A stretch of 49,697 nucleotides of DNA. It comes from an uncultured Prevotella sp. Lineage in GTDB: Bacteria; Bacteroidota; Bacteroidia; Bacteroidales; Bacteroidaceae. Positions within the stretch are counted from its first letter, which is position 1. Every line of letters begins with the position of its first letter. Positions 35,273-43,332 of this stretch are shown piece by piece. The position numbers and the translations under genes were made by a program. The stretch is from assembly GCA_945830345.1 (NCBI GenBank), contig CALZYS010000004.1, forward strand, positions 1 through 49,697. The letters are read 5' to 3'. The notes under the pieces are model-generated. The model searched no databases. It saw only the letters and a program-made list of their open reading frames with translations, and was not told the origin of the DNA.

Positions 35273-36481
35273 TTATTGCAGGCTTTGCTTATACCATTCA
35301 AATAATTTTCTGACTCCCTCGTCGATTTCCACCTTGTGAGTCCATCCGAGCGAATGAAGTTTTGAGACATCAATCAACTTGCGCATAGTGCCGTCGGGCT
35401 TTGATGAGTCAAATTCCACAGTGCCCTCGAATCCTACTGCTTTCACTACCAATTCCGACAACTTTCTGATGGTCAGTTCCTTGCCCGTTCCCACGTTGAT
35501 GTGGCAGTTGCGTATTTCGCCGAGTGCGGGGATTGCTCCGCCTCGTCCCTCACTGTTGTTGCGGTCAACTGCTCCGTCGGCTTTGGCGCCGTAGAACACC
35601 GATGAATACTTCTCGATACCGATGATATCCTTGAAATCCACGTTGAGCAGCACGTGTACGCTTGCATCGGCCATGTCCTCGCTCCACAGGAATTCGCGCA
35701 GTGGTTGCCCCGTTCCCCACAGCACCACTTTGTTGTCGTAGATGCCGTAGAACTCTAACGTCTTGAGTATTCTCTCGTGCGAGTTGCTGCCGTCCACATT
35801 TCCCTCGCCGATAATTGCCTTGAGTTTCTCGTTGGGATTCACGGGGCGCTTGTTCATGTCGTTCTCGATGGCTTTCCAGTTGGCGTCGTGAATGAGTTTG
35901 GCGAGATAAATCTTGCGCATCATAGCCGGCATTACGTGTGAGTTTTCCAGATGGAAGTTGTCGTTCGGACCATACAGATTAGTAGGCATCACAGCGATAT
36001 AGTTGGTGCCGTATTGCAGGTTGTAGCTTTCGCACATCTTGAGTCCGGCTATTTTTGCGATGGCATATTCCTCGTTGGTGTATTCCAGTGGCGATGTGAG
36101 CAGTGCGTCTTCCTTCATTGGTTGCGGAGCATTTTTGGGATAGATGCACGTCGAACCCAGGAAGAGCAGTTTTTTCACTCCGTGGGAATATGCATTGCTG
36201 ATGACATTACACTGCATCTTCATGTTCTGCATGATGAAGTCAGCACGATATAGCGAGTTGGCCATGATGCCGCCCACGAAAGCCGCTGCGAGCACCACAG
36301 CGTCGGGCTTCTCGGTGTCGAAGAAATCCTTCACCGCATTTTGGTCGGTGAGGTCGAGTTCGCTGTGGCTTCTTCCCACCAAGTTGTTATATCCCCTTGC
36401 CTTGAGGTTGTTCCAAATGGCAGAACCCACGAGTCCGCGGTGTCCTGCCACATATATTTTGGATTGTTTGTCTAATGTCAT
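35273..36481 (-). CDS. fcl: GDP-L-fucose synthase
   Basis: The 402-residue short-chain dehydrogenase-like enzyme epimerises and reduces GDP-4-keto-6-deoxymannose to GDP-L-fucose. The nucleotide loop is VAGHRGLVGSAIW, the active-site YxxxK is in EYAIAKIAGLKMCE, and LGSTCIYPKNAPQPM and MPTNLYGPNDNFH are family sequences. It is about 80 residues longer than the E. coli enzyme because of inserts around KAIENDMNKRPVNPNEK and KADGAVDRNNSEGRG. It starts 2 bases after the gmd stop, is the last gene of the glnS operon, and ends at the terminator at 35211-35235. Confidence 0.93.
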   Translation of the reverse strand: MTLDKQSKIYVAGHRGLVGSAIWNNLKARGYNNLVGRSHSELDLTDQNAVKDFFDTEKPDAVVLAAAFVGGIMANSLYRADFIMQNMKMQCNVISNAYSHGVKKLLFLGSTCIYPKNAPQPMKEDALLTSPLEYTNEEYAIAKIAGLKMCESYNLQYGTNYIAVMPTNLYGPNDNFHLENSHVMPAMMRKIYLAKLIHDANWKAIENDMNKRPVNPNEKLKAIIGEGNVDGSNSHERILKTLEFYGIYDNKVVLWGTGQPLREFLWSEDMADASVHVLLNVDFKDIIGIEKYSSVFYGAKADGAVDRNNSEGRGGAIPALGEIRNCHINVGTGKELTIRKLSELVVKAVGFEGTVEFDSSKPDGTMRKLIDVSKLHSLGWTHKVEIDEGVRKLFEWYKQSLQ

Positions 36482-36483
36482 TG

Positions 36484-37572
36484 TTATTCAGCTACTTGCG
36501 CCTTGATAAATAGTTTCTTGACAAATGTCATGTCATGCTTCACCATGATTCTGACGAGTTCCTCGAACGAGGTTTTTGTGGGATTCCATCCCAACTGCTT
36601 CTTGGCCTTGCTTGGGTCGCCGAGCAACTGATCTACTTCGGCAGGGCGGAAATACTTCGGGTCAACTTCGACGAGAGCCTTTCCCGTAGCCTTGTCATAT
36701 CCCTTCTCGTCAACGCCTTCGCCCTTCCATTCCAGTTCGATGCCCACTTCGCGGAATGCCAATGTGGCAAATTCCCTTACGGTGTGGTATTCTCCGGTGG
36801 CTATGACGAAGTCGTCGGGCTCTGGCTGTTGCAGTATGAGCCACATACACTCCACATAGTCCTTGGCATATCCCCAGTCGCGCAGCGAGTTGAGATTTCC
36901 GAGATACAGCTTGTCCTGATATCCCTGGGCTATGCGTGCTGCAGCGAGGGTGATTTTGCGTGTCACAAAGTTCTCTCCACGTCTCTCGCTCTCGTGGTTG
37001 AATAGAATACCGTTGCAGCAGTACATGTTGTACGACTCGCGGTAGTTCTTCATGATCCAGAATCCGTAGAGCTTTGCAACAGAGTAGGGTGAGCGCGGAT
37101 AGAACGGAGTAGTCTCCTTCTGCGGCACTTCCTGCACCTTTCCGAACAGTTCGGATGTTGAAGCCTGATAGATGCGGCAAGTTTTTTCGAGTCCGCATAT
37201 GCGCACTGCCTCCAGCAGTCGGAGCACGCCCACGGCGTCGGTGTCGGCAGTGTATTCAGGCACGTCGAACGACACTTTCACGTGGCTCTGAGCCGCAAGA
37301 TTGTATATCTCAGTAGGCTTTGTCTCGCCAATGATTCTGATGAGCGACGACGAGTCGGTCATGTCGGCCCAATGCAGATTAACCAGACGCGCCTTCTTCA
37401 TGTCTCTCACCCATTCGTCGAGATAGAGGTGCTCTATTCTTCCAGTGTTGAATGAAGATGAGCGGCGCAGAAGTCCGTGAACTTCATATCCCTTGTCGAT
37501 TAGGAACTCGGCCAGATAAGAGCCGTCTTGTCCGGTAATACCAGTAATCAGTGCAACTTTTTTTTCTTTCAT
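36484..37572 (-). CDS. gmd: GDP-mannose 4,6-dehydratase
   Basis: The 362-residue enzyme makes GDP-4-keto-6-deoxy-D-mannose, the precursor of GDP-L-fucose. The NADP-binding loop is [20 protein letters not shown], the catalytic YxxxK is in [15 protein letters not shown], and [21 protein letters not shown] is highly typical of Gmd. The length is normal. It lies between manC and fcl, so the mannose-1-phosphate to GDP-fucose steps are encoded consecutively. Confidence 0.96.
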   Translation of the reverse strand: MKEKKVALITGITGQDGSYLAEFLIDKGYEVHGLLRRSSSFNTGRIEHLYLDEWVRDMKKARLVNLHWADMTDSSSLIRIIGETKPTEIYNLAAQSHVKVSFDVPEYTADTDAVGVLRLLEAVRICGLEKTCRIYQASTSELFGKVQEVPQKETTPFYPRSPYSVAKLYGFWIMKNYRESYNMYCCNGILFNHESERRGENFVTRKITLAAARIAQGYQDKLYLGNLNSLRDWGYAKDYVECMWLILQQPEPDDFVIATGEYHTVREFATLAFREVGIELEWKGEGVDEKGYDKATGKALVEVDPKYFRPAEVDQLLGDPSKAKKQLGWNPTKTSFEELVRIMVKHDMTFVKKLFIKAQVAE

Positions 37573-37612
37573 TTTTCTGTATTATATAAATAATGTGTAA
37601 ATCTTCATTTTC

Positions 37613-38680
37613 TCATTCCTCGCCAGTAAACTGCTTGATTCTCTGTTCTTCTTCAAGTCGGCATATCAGGAGTGTGTCGTTGTTTTCGGCCACGATATAT
37701 CCGTTGAGTCCCTGCACTATCACCTTTTTCTCCTGCGTGGCGTGGATGATGCAGTTGGTTGTTTCGAACGTGTTGATTTCTTTGCCGATGCAACTGTTTC
37801 CGTAGAGGTCTTTCTTGGTGTTGGCCAACAGCGAGCCCCATGTTCCGAGGTCGCTCCATCCAAAGTCAGCCGGACAGACGAATATTTCGTCCGCCTTCTC
37901 CATGATGGCATAGTCAACCGAAATGCTTTTGCATGTGGGGAATTTCTCGTCGATCATGGTCTGCTCCTTGTCGGTGCCGTAGATGGGCAATAGACCCTCG
38001 AACACCTTTGAGATGGCGGGCTGATACACCCTAAACGCATTGACGATAGTGCTCACGTTCCAGATGAAGATGCCGGCGTTCCAGAAGTAGTCGTTCTTGG
38101 CGATATATTGCTTGGCAATTTCCTGGCTTGGTTTTTCGCGGAATGAATACACGCGGAATATCTCCTTGTTGCGCAGCGAACTGTTTGACAGGTCGGCTTG
38201 TATGTATCCGTATCCGGTTTCGGGTCGTGTGGGTTTCATTCCGAGGGTTACGATGGCGTCGGAGTCCATGGTGAAGTCGAGGCACGACTTTATCACCCTG
38301 CGGAATTCCTCGGTGTCGGTGACGATATGGTCGCTTGGTGTCACCACGATGTTGGCCTTGGGGTCTTGCGACTTGATTTTCCAGCTCACGTAGGCGATGC
38401 ATGGTGCAGTGTTTCTTCTGCAAGGCTCGCACAGAATGTTGCCTGTGGGCATGTTGGGCAGTTGTTCCTTTACGATGTCGATATAAGCCTTGTTGGTCAC
38501 TACCCACACGTTTTCAGGCTTGCATATTCCGCCGAATCTCTCCACTGTGAGTTGCAGGAGCGACTTTCCCACGCCGAGAACGTCGATAAACTGCTTGGGC
38601 TTTTCTATTGTGCTCATTGGCCAGAACCGGCTTCCCACGCCGCCCGCCATGATGACAAGATGGTTGTTTCTGCTAATCAT
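37613..38680 (-). CDS. manC: Mannose-1-phosphate guanylyltransferase
   Basis: The 355-residue nucleotidyltransferase makes GDP-mannose. The signature LVIMAGGVGSRFWPMSTIEKPKQF is the GTP-binding pyrophosphorylase motif, with VVTPSDHIV, ETGYGYIQ and NAGIFIWN further on. It lacks the C-terminal phosphomannose isomerase domain found in long ManC/AlgA proteins. It precedes gmd and fcl in the same operon and supplies their substrate. Confidence 0.94.
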   Translation of the reverse strand: MISRNNHLVIMAGGVGSRFWPMSTIEKPKQFIDVLGVGKSLLQLTVERFGGICKPENVWVVTNKAYIDIVKEQLPNMPTGNILCEPCRRNTAPCIAYVSWKIKSQDPKANIVVTPSDHIVTDTEEFRRVIKSCLDFTMDSDAIVTLGMKPTRPETGYGYIQADLSNSSLRNKEIFRVYSFREKPSQEIAKQYIAKNDYFWNAGIFIWNVSTIVNAFRVYQPAISKVFEGLLPIYGTDKEQTMIDEKFPTCKSISVDYAIMEKADEIFVCPADFGWSDLGTWGSLLANTKKDLYGNSCIGKEINTFETTNCIIHATQEKKVIVQGLNGYIVAENNDTLLICRLEEEQRIKQFTGEE

Positions 38681-38698
38681 AATAAAAAAAATAATAAA

Positions 38699-39313
38699 TT
38701 AGTGCTTCTTGAATTTTTTCCATGCGAAATATGCTGCCACTACAATCACGATAGCCAGGATGACAATCTTGATGTAGTCGGAGTATTCGTTGATTTTAGC
38801 CTCCAGTTGGCTTTCCGGCACGATGGAGTGCAGATACCATCCGAGAGCCGCGAGTATAGTGTTCCATGCTCCGGCTCCGATGGTGGTGTAGAGTATAAAC
38901 TTGCCGAAGTGCATCTTTGCCAGTCCTGCCGGCACCGAGATGAGTTGCCTGATCACGGGCAGCAGTCGGCCGGTGAGTGTGGCCACCACGCCGTGGTCGG
39001 CAAAGTATTTCTCGCTTCTCTGCACTTTCTCCTCGTTCAACAGGCACATTCGTCCCCACTTACTGCGCGCGAAACTGTATATCAGCGGTCGTCCGAGATA
39101 GTAGGCAGCGGCATAGTTGATTATGGCTCCGAGGTCGGCTCCGATGGTGGCGAACACGACAACGAGCACCACGTTCTGATATCCGGCGGCTGCGTGATAG
39201 GCGGCAGGCGCCACCACCACTTCCGACGGAAACGGTATCACGGTGCTCTCGATGAGCATCAGCAGCAGTATGGTGCCGTAGTTCAGATTGCTTAATAACG
39301 ATGATAAGTTCAT
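38699..39313 (-). CDS. DedA family membrane protein
   Basis: The 204-residue protein has about five hydrophobic segments and the DedA/SNARE-associated motifs ESTVIPFPSEVVVAPAAYHAA and GAIINYAAAYYLGRPLI, followed by GRLLPVIRQLISVPAGLAKM. Members of the family are implicated in recycling undecaprenyl phosphate or flipping phospholipids. The former would fit the cell-wall and glycan genes nearby, though this is inference. Its start overlaps the TPR gene's stop (TAATG at 39311-39315). Confidence 0.9.
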   Translation of the reverse strand: MNLSSLLSNLNYGTILLLMLIESTVIPFPSEVVVAPAAYHAAAGYQNVVLVVVFATIGADLGAIINYAAAYYLGRPLIYSFARSKWGRMCLLNEEKVQRSEKYFADHGVVATLTGRLLPVIRQLISVPAGLAKMHFGKFILYTTIGAGAWNTILAALGWYLHSIVPESQLEAKINEYSDYIKIVILAIVIVVAAYFAWKKFKKH

Positions 39314-40749
39314 TAGAATTTCATGTTTTTGACAAAATCATAATACTGTTCTTTTTTGATCTCAGGGGGGAAGAAATCTCCGAAGATGAGTTCCACCTCG
39401 TCGGGATTGACCTGGCATGCCTTCTGCAGCAGTTTCACACCCTTGGATATCTCCATTGTCTTGATGTAGCTTCCTGCGGCATAGGCATATCCCAAGTTCC
39501 ATCCCTCGGGCATCACCCTCTGTAGTCTTCTGAAGTAGGCGACGACATTATCGTAGAGCTCGTGGTCGTAGAGCGACACCATAATCTTGAAGATTATCTC
39601 CGGGTTGCGCTTTGACTTTTTCACGGCTTTCTCGAAGATTTTCAGTCCCTCGTCTGCCTGGCTGTTCATCAGATATACATGTCCGCGCAGCACGAGCCTC
39701 TGGTATTCGGCGTCGGGCATGTCGTCGGCATAGGGTGCGTATTGCTCCGACAGGTCGAGATAGTCCAGTGCCTTGTCGATGTCCTTCTTTGCGCTGTAGA
39801 TGAAGGCGAGATCGTCGGCTGCCTGTGCCATCACCGCGGGGTCTTCCTCGCTGTGGTCGATGGCTTTCTGCAGATAGTCGCAAGCCTTGTCCAAGTCGCC
39901 GAGCTGCAACAGGCACGAACCCATTTCCACCTCAGCCTTGGCGTTGTCGGGTATGCGTTTCATGAATTTTCCAAATGCCTCGATAGCCCCTTGCGTGTCG
40001 CCATTTACCGAGAGTGCCTTTGCCTTGCACCACAGTCCGTCGGTGTTGTCGGGATTGATGGCCAACGAATATTCGGCACAGTTGAGACACTCGTCGAATT
40101 TGTTCATGAACATGTATATGAGGCCCATTGTATTCCAGTAGCGATAGGTGAATGGATTCTTGTCAAGCAGGTCTTCCAGCACTTTTATCGCCTTGTCATA
40201 TTCGCCTCGGCAGCAGTGGATTCGCGCTATGAGTTCGAGCCTCTCCTTGTGGTTTTTGTTTCGCATTTTGTTGAGCCATTTCTCGGCTTGTTTCACATAA
40301 TTATAGTCCACATACAGCGCCCCGATGTCGAGCATGAAGTTGTCCCTTTCCTCGGGTGGCATTTTTTCGTAGGCTGCTTTGATATCCATTTCGGCAGAGG
40401 TGATGTCGGAAGCTGCAATCGACAGTTCCACACTGAGGTAGAAATAGTCGATATCGCTCTTGTCGTCGATGGCTTGGTGCTGCCTGCTGGCTTCGCTGTG
40501 ATCGCCCATGGCGAGGGCCTGACGCGCCTTGAATACGTGCGGACCGATAGCCCCGGGATATAGCTCCAGGGCATAGTCGGCCATGGCGTTGGCTTCTTCC
40601 GTCCGTCCGTCATAGTTGTAGTAGTCGATGATGTCGGTCATGTCGTCGATGTCCATAAACACCTTCTTGCCCGTCTTCACCGCCTCTTCGTATAGTTTGA
40701 GGTTTCTCTTGAAGTCCTTGCTTTGGAATAGCTCCTCGTCGATGTGCAT
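39313..40749 (-). CDS. Tetratricopeptide-repeat protein
   Basis: The 478-residue soluble protein consists of TPR-like helical pairs throughout, for example AEKWLNKMRNKNHKERLELIARIHCCRGEYDKAIKVLEDLLDKNPFTYRYWNTMGLIYMFMNKFDECLNCAEYSLAINPDN split over residues about 160-240. No signal peptide or membrane segment is seen, so it is likely cytoplasmic and mediates protein contacts. It lies 9 bases after glnS and overlaps dedA by one base. Its partner is unknown. Confidence 0.85.
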   Translation of the reverse strand: MHIDEELFQSKDFKRNLKLYEEAVKTGKKVFMDIDDMTDIIDYYNYDGRTEEANAMADYALELYPGAIGPHVFKARQALAMGDHSEASRQHQAIDDKSDIDYFYLSVELSIAASDITSAEMDIKAAYEKMPPEERDNFMLDIGALYVDYNYVKQAEKWLNKMRNKNHKERLELIARIHCCRGEYDKAIKVLEDLLDKNPFTYRYWNTMGLIYMFMNKFDECLNCAEYSLAINPDNTDGLWCKAKALSVNGDTQGAIEAFGKFMKRIPDNAKAEVEMGSCLLQLGDLDKACDYLQKAIDHSEEDPAVMAQAADDLAFIYSAKKDIDKALDYLDLSEQYAPYADDMPDAEYQRLVLRGHVYLMNSQADEGLKIFEKAVKKSKRNPEIIFKIMVSLYDHELYDNVVAYFRRLQRVMPEGWNLGYAYAAGSYIKTMEISKGVKLLQKACQVNPDEVELIFGDFFPPEIKKEQYYDFVKNMKF

Positions 40750-40758
40750 TTTTTCTTC

Positions 40759-42474
40759 TTACTTGTTGATTTTAGCCCATGTGTCCTTGAGTCCCACGGT
40801 CTTGTTGAATACGAGACGTTCGGGGGTGGAGTCAAGGTCGGGAGTGAAATATCCGATTCTCTGGAATTGCAGGAAGTCGCCCGGCTTGCATGTCGTGACG
40901 AAGTCCTCGACGTAGCAGTTGTCGAGCACCGTGAGCGACTCGGGATTGAGCAGTTCGCGGAAGTCGCGCTCGTCGGCTGCAGGATTTTCCACGGTGAAGA
41001 GTCGGTCGTAGAGTCTCACCTCGGCCTTGTGGCAGTGGTCGCAGCTCACCCAGTGCAGCGTGCCCTTCACCTTGCGGTTGGCTCCCTCCATTCCGCTCTT
41101 GCTCTGTGGGTCGTATTCGGCGTATATCTCCTCGATGTTGCCCTCGGCGTCCTTCTTGCATCCCGTGCAGGTGACGATGTACGCGTTCTTCAGTCTCACC
41201 TCCTTGCCCGGTGTCATGCGGAAGAATTTCTTCGGTGCGTCCTCCATGAAGTCGTCGCGCTCTATCCACAGGTTGCGGCTGAAGGTGATGGTGTGCTTTC
41301 CGTCGGCCTCGTTTTCAGGATTGTTGATAGCCTCCATTTCCTCAGTCTGTCCCTCAGGATAGTTGGTGATGACGAGTTTCACGGGATTGAGCACAGCCGA
41401 CACTCTCAGTGAGCGCTTGTTGAGGTCGTCGCGCACGGCAGCCTCGAGCAGAGCGTAGTCGTTGAGTGCGTCGAATTTGGTGTAGCCTATCGAGTTGATA
41501 AACTGTCGGATGCTCTCGGCGGAATATCCTCTGCGGCGCATTCCGCACACGGTCGGCATTCGCGGGTCGTCCCATCCGCTCACGAGCTTCTCATCTACGA
41601 GTGTGTGCAGCTTACGCTTGCTCATCACGGTGTATGTGAGGTTGAGTCGGTTGAATTCTATCTGCCTTGGTCTGTAGTCGGCTCCGCGCTCTGCCTCGAC
41701 GTCACAATCCTTGAGGAAGTCGATGAATTTGTCGTAGAGCGGGCGATGGGGCACAAACTCGAGCGTGCAGATGGAGTGGGTGACACCCTCGAAGTAGTCG
41801 CTCTGCCCGTGGGCGAAATCATACATCGGATAGGCGTGCCACTTTGTGCCCGTGCGGTGGTGTGGCGTGTGTATGATGCGATACATCACCGGGTCGCGGA
41901 AGTGCATGTTGGGATTGGCCATGTCGAGCTTTGCCCTGAGCACCATCGAGCCTTCCACAGCCTCGGCGGTGTTCATCTTCTCGAAGAGGGCGAGATTCTC
42001 CTCCACGGGGCGGTCGCGGTATGGACTTGCCTGTCCGGGCGTTGTCGGCGTGCCTTTCTGCTCGGCTATCTGCTCCGAGGTCTGCTCGTCGATGTATGCC
42101 ATGCCCTTCTTGATCATCCACACGGCGAAGTCCCACAGCTGCTGGAAGTAGTCGGAGGCGTAATACACGTTGCCCCACTTGAATCCGAGCCATTGTATGT
42201 CGTTGAGTATTGAGTCAACATACTCAGTGTCCTCCTTCGAGGGGTTTGTGTCGTCGAATCTCAGGTTGCACACTCCGCCGTATCTCTCTGCCACGCCGAA
42301 GTCCATGCATATCGCCTTGGCATGCCCGATGTGTATATATCCGTTGGGCTCTGGCGGGAATCGTGTCTGGATTCTTCCACCGTTCTTGCCCTCGGCCAGG
42401 TCGGCCTCTACAATCTGTTCTACGAAGCTCAAGCTTTTCTTTTCTTCGTTTTCTTCAATTTTCTTTTCTGTCAT
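40759..42474 (-). CDS. glnS: Glutaminyl-tRNA synthetase
   Basis: The 571-residue class I synthetase charges tRNA-Gln directly. The HIGH motif is in RFPPEPNGYIHIGHAKAICMDF and the KMSKS-like motif in YTVMSKRKLHTLV. The C-terminal anticodon-binding beta-barrels contain EVRLKNAYIVTCTGCKKD and KGTLHWVSC. It is the first gene of the operon with the TPR, DedA and GDP-fucose genes and has a very good promoter at 42502-42533. Confidence 0.96.
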   Translation of the reverse strand: MTEKKIEENEEKKSLSFVEQIVEADLAEGKNGGRIQTRFPPEPNGYIHIGHAKAICMDFGVAERYGGVCNLRFDDTNPSKEDTEYVDSILNDIQWLGFKWGNVYYASDYFQQLWDFAVWMIKKGMAYIDEQTSEQIAEQKGTPTTPGQASPYRDRPVEENLALFEKMNTAEAVEGSMVLRAKLDMANPNMHFRDPVMYRIIHTPHHRTGTKWHAYPMYDFAHGQSDYFEGVTHSICTLEFVPHRPLYDKFIDFLKDCDVEAERGADYRPRQIEFNRLNLTYTVMSKRKLHTLVDEKLVSGWDDPRMPTVCGMRRRGYSAESIRQFINSIGYTKFDALNDYALLEAAVRDDLNKRSLRVSAVLNPVKLVITNYPEGQTEEMEAINNPENEADGKHTITFSRNLWIERDDFMEDAPKKFFRMTPGKEVRLKNAYIVTCTGCKKDAEGNIEEIYAEYDPQSKSGMEGANRKVKGTLHWVSCDHCHKAEVRLYDRLFTVENPAADERDFRELLNPESLTVLDNCYVEDFVTTCKPGDFLQFQRIGYFTPDLDSTPERLVFNKTVGLKDTWAKINK

Positions 42475-42501
42475 AGTGTATGTCCTTTATCATTTTTGGT
42501 G

Positions 42502-42533
42502 CAAAGATAGTGTTTTTCGACGATATATCCAAA
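42502..42533 (-). promoter_or_regulatory. Promoter of the glnS-GDP-fucose operon
   Basis: On the minus strand TTTG (42530-42533), 20 bases, then TATCTTTG (42502-42509): an ideal Bacteroidetes promoter. Transcription would begin near 42495, about 20 bases before the glnS ATG. Confidence 0.65.
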
Positions 42534-42573
42534 TAAATTGCCTATTTTTTTATAATGTATAGGGATTTCTTGT

Positions 42574-42984
42574 CTAAAACGCGTTTTTCAATGTCAATGT
42601 GATACTCTCGCCCTCGTGCTCTTCAATGAGCTGTATGAGGCGGTTGACGGCATTGCGCGAGTGGGTGAGCACGCTCGGATAGGTGCGGGTGCCGATGAGT
42701 ATGCATCCGCGTGTGTCGCGCACCGAATTCCCCACATGCAGCATGATTCCGTCGAAGTGGGGCACGTTCTGCACATAAGGCATCTGCGTCTTGAACTTTG
42801 TGCTGTATCTCATTTTCACCTTGTATGTGCCTACGGGGATGGCTGTCTTGCCGAGTGTTTTCTCCTCTTTGCTCCAGTCGATGGCGCGGGGTTCGAGTGT
42901 GTCGGCGAAGTGTCGCCCGTCAACATACATCTTTCCGGCAGTATAAGTGTTGCCTTTAATGTCTCTTTTGATTTCAATTTTCAT
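42574..42984 (-). CDS. DUF5675 family protein
   Basis: The 136-residue protein has KTAIPVGTYKVKMRYSTKF and FDGIMLHVGNSVRDTRGCILIG, the conserved H...GN...D..GC pattern of DUF5675. That pattern recalls the active-site arrangement of L,D-transpeptidase-like folds, although no catalytic activity is established. The family is frequent in phages and near accessory genes. No signal peptide is present. It lies just outside the left 43-bp inverted repeat (43019-43061), so its relation to the island is unclear. Confidence 0.8.
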   Translation of the reverse strand: MKIEIKRDIKGNTYTAGKMYVDGRHFADTLEPRAIDWSKEEKTLGKTAIPVGTYKVKMRYSTKFKTQMPYVQNVPHFDGIMLHVGNSVRDTRGCILIGTRTYPSVLTHSRNAVNRLIQLIEEHEGESITLTLKNAF

Positions 42985-43018
42985 ATTTTTTTAATGTTTT
43001 CGTTGATAAATGTTAAGA

Positions 43019-43061
43019 CCTCGAGTAAAAAATAAAACTGTCATCTGTCATCTGTCACCAC
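43019..43061 (+). repeat. Left copy of a 43-bp inverted repeat bounding the accessory island
   Basis: It begins CCTCGAGTAAAAAA and ends with tandem CTGTCAT units (TGTCATCTGTCATC, then TGTCACCAC). The reverse complement of 49641-49683 matches it at 42 of 43 positions; the single difference is T here (43033) against C in the other copy. Similarity stops abruptly at both ends. Confidence 0.85.
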
Positions 43062-43332
43062 TTTCTGATTTTTTTGTCCACAGATTTTTTATTTTGAGGC
43101 ACGGATTGACACGGCTTTTTATAAAAAGACACGGCTTGGCTGCGCATTGATATATACCATGGCACTTCGTGATTATGGCTTGCTTGCGCAAGTTCACGGC
43201 TTAATTAGTCTCAGCATTACAGAGCCGTGTCTATACTAAAGTATAGCCCTTTAGCAAATAAAGCCCTCAATCATCGCGCAGCCCAGCCGTGTCTTTATAA
43301 AAGCCGTGGAATTCCGTGCCTAAAAAAAAGAC
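43062..43332. other. Non-coding gap with palindromic element, left end of the island
   Basis: No coding frame is credible. The gap holds a long imperfect palindrome (43097-43321), the words CACGG and CCGTG repeated several times, and a small perfect hairpin, CTATAC-TAAA-GTATAG (43231-43246). It lies between the 3' end of the primase-ATPase gene and the 43-bp repeat. Confidence 0.6.
43097..43321. repeat. MITE-like imperfect palindrome of about 225 bp
   Basis: The left arm (43097-43145) begins AGGCACGGATTGACACGGC and ends GACACGGCTTGGCTGCGC. The reverse complement of the right arm (43276-43321) begins AGGCACGGAATTCCACGGC and ends GACACGGCTGGGCTGCGC. The arms of 49 and 46 bases pair with few mismatches and a small length difference, around about 130 bases with a smaller hairpin. 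No open frame lies inside. It may be a miniature element, a transcription stop or a structured RNA. Confidence 0.6.

Noticed and set aside
38198..39295. Plus-strand open frame of 365 codons
   Set aside because: It spans antisense parts of both manC and dedA, which are both clearly genuine.
43033..43061. TGTCATC tandem units as a possible CRISPR array
   Set aside because: Only about two and a half 7-base units exist, without spacers, and the same short stretch recurs in the opposite repeat. No cas genes are present.
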